A stretch of 64,000 bases of DNA from Streptomyces rugosispiralis (lineage in GTDB: Bacteria > Actinomycetota > Actinomycetes > Streptomycetales > Streptomycetaceae): assembly GCF_024505145.1 (NCBI RefSeq), contig NZ_JANIAA010000025.1:1-64000 (forward strand), written 5' to 3'. The notes below the pieces were generated by a model, which was given only the letters and a program-made list of their open reading frames with translations, was not told the origin of the DNA and made no database searches. The translations under genes were made by a program, and so were the position numbers. Position 1 is the stretch's first letter, and each line of letters begins with the position of its first letter. This document shows positions 8,450 through 16,399 of the stretch, one piece after another.

Positions 8450-8773
8450 CTAGTACGCCTCCGGGCGGGTGCGCCGCACGGAGGCGGTCACCATCGCCAC
8501 ACCCAGCCCCAGGAAGGCCGTGCCGCCGAAGAGGTACGGAGTGACGTCCACGCTGCCGGTATCGGCCAGATCCCCGTCCGGCACGGCCTCGGTCCTGGGC
8601 CCGGACCCGGACGTGCTCTCGGAGGTCTGCGAGGACGAAGAGGATGACGAGGACGAAGACGACGATCCCGGGTCCTCCACCGTGGCGTTGGCGGACGGGA
8701 CGAACCACAGGGCGCACAGCAGCGAACCGGCAGCGGCGGCGGTCAGCAGCGGTCGGCGTGCGGACAACGGCAT
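8450..8773 (-). CDS. Small Ser-rich surface protein with LAXTG sortase signal
   Basis: A 107-residue secreted protein. Residues 1-30 form a signal peptide (two Arg, hydrophobic core, cleavage likely after SANA). A run of twelve serines forms a linker. The C-terminus has LADTG, then a hydrophobic segment (about residues 75-97) and the basic tail RRTRPEAY. LAXTG-hydrophobic-basic is the signal used by Streptomyces class E sortases, as in long chaplins, so the mature chain of roughly 40 residues is probably linked to the wall. Start is odd: AAGGAGG directly abuts the ATG, whereas a TTG two codons later (8767) sits at normal spacing and may be the true start. Function unknown. Confidence 0.7.
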   Translation of the reverse strand: MPLSARRPLLTAAAAGSLLCALWFVPSANATVEDPGSSSSSSSSSSSSQTSESTSGSGPRTEAVPDGDLADTGSVDVTPYLFGGTAFLGLGVAMVTASVRRTRPEAY

Positions 8774-8872
8774 CCTCCTTGAGGCTGCGGCAAATTGACC
8801 CCGTGCGCCGATCGTAGTGACAACTGCGGGTCGTGCGGAAGCGAAGTGGGTAGGACCCCTAACCTCCGTCGC

Positions 8873-9199
8873 ATGACGAGTACCGAGACATCACGGTTTG
8901 TCCGGCTTCGTGTGGAGCTCGTGGTCGAGATCGCCGATGCGGACCGGCTGCGGCGCGCGGCCTACGAACGGATCGACGGCGACGCGTCCATGGCCGCGGA
9001 GGAGCGGGGCCACGCACGCCGCATGGTGGAGTCGGACGAGGCCGAGGCGCTGGCCTATCTGGTCGAGCCGTTCGAACTGGTGGAGGAGGTGCCGGGGGTC
9101 GAACTGGCCCAGGCGTCCTGGAGCAGCGAGCACATCGACTACGATCCTCGCTCCGTCGAGTGGTCCGGGGCCTTCGCCGATCTGGACGAGGACGATTGA
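8873..9199 (+). CDS. Conserved hypothetical acidic protein
   Basis: A 108-residue, strongly acidic soluble protein starting at ATG 8873. It has no membrane segment and no motif I recognise. The middle (RRMVESDEAEALAYLVEPFELVEEVPGVEL) looks like helix plus strand, and the end is SGAFADLDEDD. It sits between the LAXTG gene and the L,D-transpeptidase, as I recall from S. coelicolor, so it is likely conserved in the genus. No function is proposed. Two 21-base direct repeats (9198-9239) start at its stop codon. Confidence 0.65.
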   Translation: MTSTETSRFVRLRVELVVEIADADRLRRAAYERIDGDASMAAEERGHARRMVESDEAEALAYLVEPFELVEEVPGVELAQASWSSEHIDYDPRSVEWSGAFADLDEDD

Positions 9200-9321
9200 G
9201 CGACTTCCAGGCGATTACGAGCGACTTCCAGGCGATTCCGGGAGACGAAGACGGCTGAGCCGTGCCGGTCCGGGTGCCGACGGGTCTTACGCTTGACTGG
9301 CGCCTTCGCCAAGTGGTCTTG

Positions 9322-9340
9322 CGCACAGTTTTACTGTGCG
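9322..9340 (+). promoter_or_regulatory. Hairpin in the leader of the L,D-transpeptidase gene
   Basis: CGCACAG-TTTTA-CTGTGCG forms a perfect 7-bp stem with an AT-rich 5-base loop about 95 bases before the start codon. It could be an operator dyad or an RNA hairpin in the 5' leader; nothing distinguishes these. Confidence 0.35.
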
Positions 9341-9433
9341 TGGAACCGGCCAAAAGGTGCAGGCGTTCTTATCGGGCAGGTCCGGGGTTTCTGGGGTCCA
9401 GATCAAGATCCAGGTCAAATGGAGAAGCGTGTG

Positions 9434-10696
9434 ATGACGGACGGCAAGCGCCGTAAGGGTCTGGTGGCCGTGGCCGCCGTGCTCGGCGGCGTACTCACTC
9501 TCGCCGCGTGCGGTGGGGATGGCGGCGGCGACGACGCCAAGAACGACGGGCACAAGTCGCAGTCGCAGGTCGACGAGGCGGCCGCCAAGGACGCGTCGGA
9601 CGCCCACATCAAGATCACGCCGAAGGCCGGTGCGACGAACGCGGGCATCAACAGTGACACCAAGGTCACGGTGAGCGACGGCAAGCTCACCTCCGTCACG
9701 ATGACGTCCGCGGCGACCGGCAACACCGTGGCCGGGACCATATCGCCCGATAAGACGTCCTGGAAGCCGAGCGGGCAGTTGGAGCGGGCCACTCAGTACA
9801 AGATCAGGGCGTCCGCCGAGGACTCCAAGGGCCGTAAGGCGACCGAGAACTCGTCCTTCACCACCGTCTCGCCCTCCAACAGCTTCATCGGCAACTTCAC
9901 GCCGGAGGACGGCTCCACGGTCGGTGTCGGCATGCCGGTGTCGATCAACTTCGACAAGGCGGTGACCAACAAGAAGGACGTCCAGTCCCACATCAAGGTC
10001 ACCTCCAGCAGCGGCCAGGAGGTCGTCGGCCACTGGTTCAACGGCAACCGGCTGGACCTGCGCCCGAAGGAGTACTGGAAGGCCAACTCCACCGTCACCC
10101 TGAAGCTGGACCTGGACGGTGTCGAGGCGTCGTCGGGCGTGAAGGGTGTCCAGGAGAAGACCGTCACCTTCAAGATCGGCCACTCGCAGGTCAGCACGGT
10201 CGACGCCAAGTCCAAGACGATGAAGGTCGTCCGCGACGGCAAGCTGATCAGGACCATCCCGATCTCGGCCGGCAGCCCCGACAACACGACGTACAACGGT
10301 CAGATGGTGATCTCCGAGAAGTTCAAGGAGACCCGGATGAACGGTGCGACGGTCGGCTTCACGGACGACGACGGCAAGGGCGAGTACGACATCAAGGACG
10401 TGCCGCACGCGATGCGGCTGTCCACCTCGGGCACGTTCATCCACGGCAACTACTGGGGCGCGAAGTCCATCTTCGGCAGCCAGAACACCAGCCACGGATG
10501 TGTGGGCCTCTCCGACACCAAGGGCGCGGGCGACCCGAACACGCAGGGCGCCTGGTTCTACGACAACTCCCAGATCGGTGACGTCGTGGTGGTGAAGAAC
10601 TCCAACGACAAGACCGTGGCACCGGACAACGGCCTCAACGGCTGGAACATGGACTGGAGCCAGTGGGTGGCCGGCAGCGCCGTCGGCAGCGCCTGA
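9434..10696 (+). CDS. L,D-transpeptidase lipoprotein (YkuD) with Ig-like domains
   Basis: Forms 3-3 crosslinks in peptidoglycan or attaches proteins to it; acts outside the membrane. The product is 420 residues: a lipoprotein signal with lipobox LTLAAC at about residues 23-28, two Ig-like beta domains (about 60-260), then a YkuD catalytic domain with the active-site signature HGNYWG...SHGCVGLSD that holds the catalytic Cys. This is the Ldt architecture of mycobacteria and Streptomyces. GGAG at 9421 serves ATG 9434 or GTG 9431. A strong terminator follows directly. Confidence 0.9.
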   Translation: MTDGKRRKGLVAVAAVLGGVLTLAACGGDGGGDDAKNDGHKSQSQVDEAAAKDASDAHIKITPKAGATNAGINSDTKVTVSDGKLTSVTMTSAATGNTVAGTISPDKTSWKPSGQLERATQYKIRASAEDSKGRKATENSSFTTVSPSNSFIGNFTPEDGSTVGVGMPVSINFDKAVTNKKDVQSHIKVTSSSGQEVVGHWFNGNRLDLRPKEYWKANSTVTLKLDLDGVEASSGVKGVQEKTVTFKIGHSQVSTVDAKSKTMKVVRDGKLIRTIPISAGSPDNTTYNGQMVISEKFKETRMNGATVGFTDDDGKGEYDIKDVPHAMRLSTSGTFIHGNYWGAKSIFGSQNTSHGCVGLSDTKGAGDPNTQGAWFYDNSQIGDVVVVKNSNDKTVAPDNGLNGWNMDWSQWVAGSAVGSA

Positions 10697-10716
10697 CACA
10701 CCCTCTACTCAGCACC

Positions 10717-10760
10717 GCCGGGCGGCGGTCGGCCTTCGGGCCGGCCGCCGCCCGGCTTTG
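10717..10760 (+). terminator. Rho-independent terminator after the L,D-transpeptidase gene
   Basis: An 18-bp GC stem with one mismatch (10717-10734 with 10739-10756), TTCG loop, followed by TTTG. It begins 20 bases after the stop codon. Confidence 0.85.
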
Positions 10761-10919
10761 TGGGGTGCTGAGTGCCGTGTTCACGGTCCGTCGGCGAACC
10801 GGTGCGCGCCGTAGCCGTCCGCGCCGAGTGGCGTGACGCGCGGGCCGGAGGAGAATGGGCCATGGGGGCATCCCGTACCGGCCGCGCACGGCCGGAAGTG
10901 GCGATACGGAGGCGGCCCC

Positions 10920-11708
10920 ATGCCCGAAGTCACGTCCTATCAGCCCGGAACACCCTGCTGGATCGATCTGATGGTCCCCGACCAACAGGCCGCCCTGGAC
11001 TTCTACTCCGGGCTGTTCGGCTGGGAGGGAGAGATCGGCCCTCCGGAGGCCGGCGGCTATGCGACCTGGACCCTGCGGGGCAAGCCCGTCGCGGGGGTGA
11101 TGTCCGCGCGGTCGGTGGGCGAGGAGGCCCCGCCGCCGACCGTCTGGACCACCTACTTCTGCTCCGCCGACGCCCAGGCCAGCTCCGAGTCCATCAGCCG
11201 GGCAGGCGGCACCGTGCTGATGCCGGTCATGGATGTGATGGACCTCGGGCGGATGCTGGTGGCGGCCGACCCGCTGGGGGCCGTCTTCGGCGTCTGGCAG
11301 CCGCTCGGCTTCACCGGCGCGGGCCTCGTCAACGAGCCGGGCACGCTGATCTGGAACGAGCTCAACACCACCGACCGGGAGGCGGCTTCGGCCTTCTACG
11401 CGGAGGCGCTGGGCGCGGAGTCGACCCCCATGGAGGAGGAGGGCGCCGAGGGCTATTTCGCGCTCTCCGTCGACGGCCGCACGGTCGGCGGGCTCCAGCC
11501 GCTGCGGGAGGGGATGCCGCCGGAGGTGCCCCCGCACTGGCTGGTCTACTTCGCCGTCGAGGACACCGACCGCGTTTCGGCCAAGGTGTCCGCCGAGGGC
11601 GGTACGGTGTTGCGCCCGCCGTACGACATGGTCGCGGGCCGGATGTCACTGGTGAAGGATCCGCAGGGGGCGCCGTTCGCCCTGATCGCCCCGAAGCCCA
11701 TGAGCTGA
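10920..11708 (+). CDS. Double VOC-domain (glyoxalase/dioxygenase-fold) protein
   Basis: A 262-residue protein with two tandem vicinal-oxygen-chelate domains. The first opens WIDLMVPDQQAALDFYSGLFGW, the second WNELNTTDREAASAFYAEALG. Both have the AxxFYxxLFG-type helix and end with a PxGAxFx strand (DPLGAVFGVWQP; DPQGAPFALIAP). Members of this group are annotated as glyoxalase, bleomycin-resistance or hydroxylase-like proteins; substrate and metal use cannot be told from sequence. Start ATG 10920 has GGAGG seven bases upstream, which fixes it over the longer frame. Confidence 0.8.
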   Translation: MPEVTSYQPGTPCWIDLMVPDQQAALDFYSGLFGWEGEIGPPEAGGYATWTLRGKPVAGVMSARSVGEEAPPPTVWTTYFCSADAQASSESISRAGGTVLMPVMDVMDLGRMLVAADPLGAVFGVWQPLGFTGAGLVNEPGTLIWNELNTTDREAASAFYAEALGAESTPMEEEGAEGYFALSVDGRTVGGLQPLREGMPPEVPPHWLVYFAVEDTDRVSAKVSAEGGTVLRPPYDMVAGRMSLVKDPQGAPFALIAPKPMS

Positions 11709-11736
11709 ACCGGCGCGGGGCCCCGCTCGGTCCCGC

Positions 11737-13200
11737 TCAGCCCCGCTTGAGGACGAAGTAGCCGGACGTGGAGCCCACGGGCGTGTACGTGCTGCCCGGG
11801 TGGAGCTGCCCGGCGTACTCGATCACCTGCCGCTCGGTGCGCTCAGGCGGCTCCTGGAGGGCTATGTAGTCCGGCCGTATGTCCCGGGTGGCGCCGACCC
11901 ACAGCACCCGGCAGCGGCTGGTGAGCCGGCTTATCGGCCCGACGTTGGCCTCCACCGTCGCCCCGTCCGGGATCCGGTCCAGCAGCCGCTCCACCGCCCG
12001 CGTCTGCGGGGGCTTGTCGTACGTGGCGCCCTGGGTGAGGCCGTACAGCGGCATGGAGGACGACAGCGCCAGGGCCGCGCCGCACACCGCGGCGGGCAGT
12101 TGACGGGCGTACGAGGCGAGCCAGGGCCGGTGGGTGTCGCGGACCCGGTCCAGGGCGTCCACCAGGGCCAGCAGGACGACCGGCATCAGCACCGCGCTGT
12201 AGTGCCAGTCCGTGCCCCAGTAGTGGTCGTCGTGGGAGAGGAAGCGCCAGCCGAGGGTGGGCACGGCGGCCAGCAGCAGCGGGGAGCGCAGCGCCAGCAG
12301 CCCGGTGGTCGGCAGCAGGATCCACAGCAGGGTGCGCAGCGCGGTGCCGAACGGGATCGTGCCGGTCTGCTCACCGCCGCTGCCGACCTTGTCCCAATAG
12401 TCGTACGAACCGGCGCCGTTGAAGCCGGGGATGACCACGCCGAGCGCGAGCGCCGAGACCGCGACGCCGAAGCCCATCAGCGCGACGGCGAGCGGGACGG
12501 CGCGGGGGCCGCGCTCCGGGTCGCGCCGGGCGCGGAGCCAGACGACCGCGCCGATCGCGGCCACGGTGGCGCCCATGTCCTCCTTGACGAAGACCAGCGG
12601 GGCGGCCCACAGCAGCGCCGCGTACCAGCGCCCGCGGATCACCGCCTCCAGGGAGAAGGCGATGAGCGGAACGGCGAAGCAGATCTCGTGGAAGTCGAAG
12701 TCCACGGCGCGCTGGAGGCCCCAGGACACCCCGTAGGCGATGCCGATCGCGAGCCCCCGGCCGCGCCCCAGCAGCCGGGCGGCGACGCGGGTGACGGGGA
12801 CGGCGGAGACGGCGAACAGCGCCGCCTGCGCGACCAGCAGGGTGACCGGGCCGGGGAAGAGCCGGTAGACGGGGCCGAGCAGGGCCGTTATGGGGCTGAA
12901 GTGGTCGCCGAGGATATTGGCGCCGGGGCCCTTGAGATCGGCTATGGGCGCCTGGAAGTGCGCGTACGCCCGTATCGCCTGTTCGAAGATGCCCAGGTCC
13001 CAGGACATGGTGGCCATGCGGCGGTAGCGGCAGACCGACAGCGCCGTAAAGGCGGCGAAGAGGGCGAGGGCCAGCCAGTACGGATCGGCCTTCGGACGCC
13101 GCAGTACGCCTGCCCTCGCGAGAAGCCGGGTACGCCCCATGACGACGGCGGTCGCCCCTTCGGCGGTGGTGCCGGGCGGAGCGGTTGCGGCCGTGTCCAT
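11737..13200 (-). CDS. DUF2079 polytopic membrane protein
   Basis: A 487-residue integral membrane protein with about ten hydrophobic helices starting near residue 42. It carries the DUF2079 signatures SWDLGIFEQAIRAYAHF (about residue 65) and LGDHFSPITALLGPVYRLFPGP, and a soluble C-terminal part with GATVEANVGPISRLTSR. The family resembles GT-C glycosyltransferases of the ArnT/PMT type, with the acidic EQ/DH residues in extracytoplasmic loops, so a lipid-linked sugar substrate is conceivable but unproven. It is transcribed divergently from the HNH nuclease gene; 82 bases separate the starts. Confidence 0.8.
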   Translation of the reverse strand: MDTAATAPPGTTAEGATAVVMGRTRLLARAGVLRRPKADPYWLALALFAAFTALSVCRYRRMATMSWDLGIFEQAIRAYAHFQAPIADLKGPGANILGDHFSPITALLGPVYRLFPGPVTLLVAQAALFAVSAVPVTRVAARLLGRGRGLAIGIAYGVSWGLQRAVDFDFHEICFAVPLIAFSLEAVIRGRWYAALLWAAPLVFVKEDMGATVAAIGAVVWLRARRDPERGPRAVPLAVALMGFGVAVSALALGVVIPGFNGAGSYDYWDKVGSGGEQTGTIPFGTALRTLLWILLPTTGLLALRSPLLLAAVPTLGWRFLSHDDHYWGTDWHYSAVLMPVVLLALVDALDRVRDTHRPWLASYARQLPAAVCGAALALSSSMPLYGLTQGATYDKPPQTRAVERLLDRIPDGATVEANVGPISRLTSRCRVLWVGATRDIRPDYIALQEPPERTERQVIEYAGQLHPGSTYTPVGSTSGYFVLKRG

Positions 13201-13282
13201 CCAGGGTCCTTATCGTGTGGGTGGTCTGTGCGAAAAGATACGCGAGGGGGCGGGAAGGTTGCAGGGACGGTTTCGCATACCG

Positions 13283-13966
13283 ATGCGAGGTTCCGCGGCG
13301 GTGCTGGCCGCGCTGCTGGCGGTCGGCGGCTGCAAGGCCGGTGACCAGGACGGCAAGGGCGCTGACGAGGGCGGGGGCGGTCCGAGCCGGCCCGCGGCGT
13401 CCGGTTCGGCCCTGGCGGCTGTGTCCTCGCTCACAGTCAAGGGCCGGGCGCCGAAGACGGGTTACGAGAGGAGCGAGTTCGGCAGCTCGTGGGTGGACAC
13501 CGACGACAACGGCTGCGGGACCCGCGACGACATCCTCAAGCGCGACCTGAAGGACGTGAAGTTCCGCGACGGCCACTGCCTGGTCGCCTCGGGCACGCTC
13601 ACCGACGATCCGTACACCGGCCGCGATGTCCGGTTCGTCCGGGGCCGCAGCAAGGTGGACATCGACCATGTGGTCGCGCTGTCGGACGCCTGGCAGAAGG
13701 GCGCCCAGAAGTGGGACCGGGACAAGCGCCTGGAGTTCGCCAACGATCCGCTCAATCTGATCGCCGTGGACGCCTCCGCCAACCGCCGTAAGGGCGACGG
13801 CGACGCGGCGACCTGGCTGCCGCCCAACAAGGCGTACCGCTGTGACTATGTGGCGCACCAGGTGGCGGTGAAGAAGGCGTACGGGCTGTGGGTGACCGGG
13901 GCCGAGCGGACCGCGATGCGGCGGGTGTTGGGCGGCTGCCCGGGCACGAAGCTGCCCGCGCGTTAG
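13283..13966 (+). CDS. Secreted HNH-family nuclease (DUF1524-like) lipoprotein
   Basis: A 227-residue exported protein with a short signal and lipobox LAVGGC (Cys about residue 17). The C-terminal half has the GmrSD-C/DUF1524 HNH signature DIDHVVALSDAW, then NDPLNLIAVDASANRRKGD and AATWLPPN, giving the His/Asn/His-type metal site of extracellular Streptomyces nucleases. It probably degrades external DNA or RNA for nutrients. ATG 13283 is chosen because the signal peptide starts there; the longer frame overlaps the divergent gene. Confidence 0.85.
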   Translation: MRGSAAVLAALLAVGGCKAGDQDGKGADEGGGGPSRPAASGSALAAVSSLTVKGRAPKTGYERSEFGSSWVDTDDNGCGTRDDILKRDLKDVKFRDGHCLVASGTLTDDPYTGRDVRFVRGRSKVDIDHVVALSDAWQKGAQKWDRDKRLEFANDPLNLIAVDASANRRKGDGDAATWLPPNKAYRCDYVAHQVAVKKAYGLWVTGAERTAMRRVLGGCPGTKLPAR

Positions 13967-14144
13967 CCTGCCGGGGCCGGCGGCGGCCACCGGCTCCGGG
14001 CCACCGGCGGCGGACCGGAAGCCGGGAGCTGACCAAGACCGTGGTGAATCGTTGTCCAAGCAGTGGCCTAGGCCGCGCCGACTCCATACCATCGATCAAC
14101 GCCAGATCGTTTGTCGCGCCGCACGATCTCTGCCGGGAGGCTCA

Positions 14145-14762
14145 ATGATCCGCCGCCGTACTGCGCTCTCCGTCTCCGCCGCGTCCGCGCTGCTGCTCTC
14201 CGCGCCGCTGATCACCGCGTGCGGCGATGCCCAGCGGCCCGGTGCCGCGGCGGTCCTGGACGGTGGGCGGATCACCGTGTCCCAGCTCCAGGCGCAGGTC
14301 AAGGCCGTCCGCCAGGCTCAGGGCAGCGACCCGAGGGCGGCTCAGATGGTCGCGGGCAGCGGCCGGCTGAGCCAGGACACACTGATCCGGATGATCCAGT
14401 TCCGGGTAATTGAGCGGGCCGGTAAGGACAACGGGATCAGCCCCAGCCGCCGCGAGGTCCAGCGCGCCCGATCCGCCGCCGAGAAGCAGAGCGGCGGGGC
14501 CACCGCCCTGCGCGCCCTGTACCTCCAGCAGGGCATCGCGCCCGGCGGGATCGACGAGGCGGTCCGGATGGACCTCACCCGCAACGGGCTGCTGCGCAAG
14601 CTCGGCACCTCCAAGGTCAACGAGGTGTTCACCCAGACCTCCAAGGCCCTCGACATCCGGGTGAACCCCCGCTACGGAAAGTGGAACAACACCCAGGGCA
14701 CCGCCGTCCTGGCCAAGGAGGCCTGGCTGCGCACCTCCGGCGGTACTCCCGAGCAGGCGTAA
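14145..14762 (+). CDS. SurA N-terminal-domain lipoprotein
   Basis: A 205-residue predicted lipoprotein: basic start MIRRR, hydrophobic core, lipobox LITAC (Cys about residue 26). The rest is helical and resembles the SurA/PrsA N-terminal chaperone module: VLDGGRITVSQLQAQVKAVRQ followed by an alpha-helical bundle. No parvulin isomerase domain is present, so it may act as an extracytoplasmic holdase. GGGAGG lies four bases before ATG 14145. mazG starts 15 bases after its stop, suggesting one transcript. Confidence 0.8.
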   Translation: MIRRRTALSVSAASALLLSAPLITACGDAQRPGAAAVLDGGRITVSQLQAQVKAVRQAQGSDPRAAQMVAGSGRLSQDTLIRMIQFRVIERAGKDNGISPSRREVQRARSAAEKQSGGATALRALYLQQGIAPGGIDEAVRMDLTRNGLLRKLGTSKVNEVFTQTSKALDIRVNPRYGKWNNTQGTAVLAKEAWLRTSGGTPEQA

Positions 14763-14776
14763 GTTACGTTGCAGGG

Positions 14777-15775
14777 GTGACCGCAGCCGACTCGCCCGTC
14801 TCCGCCGACGCCCCCACCGGGCGCATCGTCCTCCTCACCACCAGCCACCGGGTGGCCCCCGGACTGCTGTCCTGGCCCGCCTGGCAGGCGCTGCGCGGCG
14901 CCGACCGGGTGCTCTCCGGCGATCCGGACCATCCCCAGCTGCCGTATCTGCGGGACGCTGGCGTCGAGGTGGAGCCGGGCGCACCGGGCGCACGCGAGCT
15001 GGTCGACTACTGCGCGGCGGAGGGCGGCCGCACGGCCGTCGTGATCACCTCGGCCGAGGGCGAGTCCGAGCTGACCGACGGGCTGGCGCGGCTGGCCGGA
15101 TCCGGCCGGGAGGCGATGCCGGACCTGGAGCTGCTGCCCGGTTCCTACGACCTGCCGGGCGCGCGACTGCTCGATCTGGTGCAGGTCATGGACCGGATCC
15201 GCGCCGAGTGCCCGTGGAGCGGCACCCGGACCAACGAGGAGCTGGTGAAGTACGGCATCGAGGAGGCGTACGAACTCGTCGAGGCCATCGAGGAGGGCGA
15301 CCGCGAGGCGCTGCTCGAGGAGCTCGGCGATGTGCTGCTCCAGGTCGTCTTCCACGCCCGGATCGCCCAGGACGACCCCGAGCACCCGTTCTCGATCGAC
15401 GATGTGGCGGGCGGCATCGTGGACAAGCTGATCCACCGCCATCCCCATGTCTTCGGCGACGAGGCCGCCGAGACCCCGGAGGACGTCCAGCGCCACTGGC
15501 TGCGGACCAAGGCGGCCGAGAAGCGGCGCGATTCGGTCACCGAAGGGGTGCCGCTCGGACAGCCCTCGCTCGCGCTGACCGCCAAGCTGGCCTCCCGCGC
15601 CCGGATGGCCGGGCTCGACGTGGCCCTGCCGGGCGGGGCGGGCGTCGGCTATGAGCTGCTGGCGCTCGCGGTGCGCGCCGAGGCGGACGGCGTGGACCCG
15701 GAGGCGGCGCTGCGCGCGGCGGCCCGCGCCTACCGCGACGCGATCCGGGCGGCGGAGGGCTCCCCGGCGCGGTGA
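14777..15775 (+). CDS. mazG: Nucleoside triphosphate pyrophosphohydrolase MazG
   Basis: Hydrolyses (deoxy)NTPs to NMP and pyrophosphate, a house-cleaning role. The 332-residue protein has an actinobacterial N-terminal region (residues 1-130, GRIVLLTTSHRVAPG...) resembling the methylase-like domain fused to MazG elsewhere, then a MazG domain with CPWSGTRTNEELVKYGIEEAYELVEAI and the metal site EELGD near residue 180. The closing half-domain has HPHVFGD and W..TKAAEK. The GTG start lies 15 bases after the SurA-like gene; its GCAGGGG box is close, so the exact start is less certain. Confidence 0.88.
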   Translation: MTAADSPVSADAPTGRIVLLTTSHRVAPGLLSWPAWQALRGADRVLSGDPDHPQLPYLRDAGVEVEPGAPGARELVDYCAAEGGRTAVVITSAEGESELTDGLARLAGSGREAMPDLELLPGSYDLPGARLLDLVQVMDRIRAECPWSGTRTNEELVKYGIEEAYELVEAIEEGDREALLEELGDVLLQVVFHARIAQDDPEHPFSIDDVAGGIVDKLIHRHPHVFGDEAAETPEDVQRHWLRTKAAEKRRDSVTEGVPLGQPSLALTAKLASRARMAGLDVALPGGAGVGYELLALAVRAEADGVDPEAALRAAARAYRDAIRAAEGSPAR

Positions 15776-15893
15776 CGCGGGGGCTCCCCTACGACGCGGG
15801 GGCTCCCCTACGACGCGGGACGGTGACGCGGGGCCGGGTGTGACGCCCATGGGGCCGGAGTGATATCCGGGCGGGCCCGGGTACCCGGCCGCC

Positions 15894-16313
15894 ATGGATA
15901 CGTACACCGAGGATCTCGCCGTGACCCGGGACCTGCTGGTCGGGACGGGGCCGTTCATCGTCGGGCTGGTGGTCGTGATCCTGTGCTTCGGGGCCGTGTG
16001 GTGGGGGATACGGATACGGGCCCGTGAGCCGGTCCCGCCCCAGCGGCCGCAACGCCGCGCCGGTTCCTGGCAGAAGGCCCACGAGGCCGACCACGAGGCG
16101 CGGGCGGCGGGCCATGGCCCGGGGCACCAGGACGACGAGGACAGCGTCGGCTACGTCACCCAGAACCGCGAGCCCCATGAGGTGGACCGGGACGGCCGCC
16201 GCCGGTTCCCGTCCGAGCTGGGCGGCTCCGGGACCCGCGACTCCGGCAAGCGCGGTACCGAGGACCGGCCCACCTGGCGCGAGGGCGGCAGCGGCTCGTT
16301 CGGCAACGGCTGA
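15894..16313 (+). CDS. Single-pass membrane protein, DUF6479-like
   Basis: A 139-residue protein with a short N-terminus, one membrane helix (about residues 20-40, PFIVGLVVVILCFGAVWWGI) and a long hydrophilic, Arg/Gly/Asp-rich tail. Tail motifs (SWQKAHEADHEARAAGHGPGHQDDE; GYVTQNREPHEVDRDG) match my memory of the Streptomyces DUF6479 family, whose function is unknown. The tail is probably cytoplasmic and disordered. Confidence 0.65.
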   Translation: MDTYTEDLAVTRDLLVGTGPFIVGLVVVILCFGAVWWGIRIRAREPVPPQRPQRRAGSWQKAHEADHEARAAGHGPGHQDDEDSVGYVTQNREPHEVDRDGRRRFPSELGGSGTRDSGKRGTEDRPTWREGGSGSFGNG

Positions 16314-16346
16314 GCGGTCCGGGTGCTCGGTGGGCGCGTACGACGA

Positions 16347-16380
16347 GGGCCCGGCACCGGTGGTGTCCGGTGCCGGGCCC
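16347..16380. terminator. Bidirectional terminator between the DUF6479-like and tryptophanase genes
   Basis: A perfect 14-bp stem, GGGCCCGGCACCGG with its complement, around the loop TGGTGT. It lies between convergent genes and 20 bases from the tryptophanase stop. Confidence 0.8.
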
Positions 16381-16399
16381 GCGTACGGCCGTGCGGAGG

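Noticed and set aside
13047..13049. TTA triplets in other genes (DUF2079, tnaA, conservon P450, GTPase, kinase, thiolase)
   Set aside because: Each occurrence checked falls out of frame with the gene, so none is a bldA-dependent codon.
11800..13344. 514-codon frame on the + strand
   Set aside because: Shadow of the DUF2079 gene: His/Gln/Arg/Gly-rich with no domain, while the opposite strand encodes clear membrane helices.
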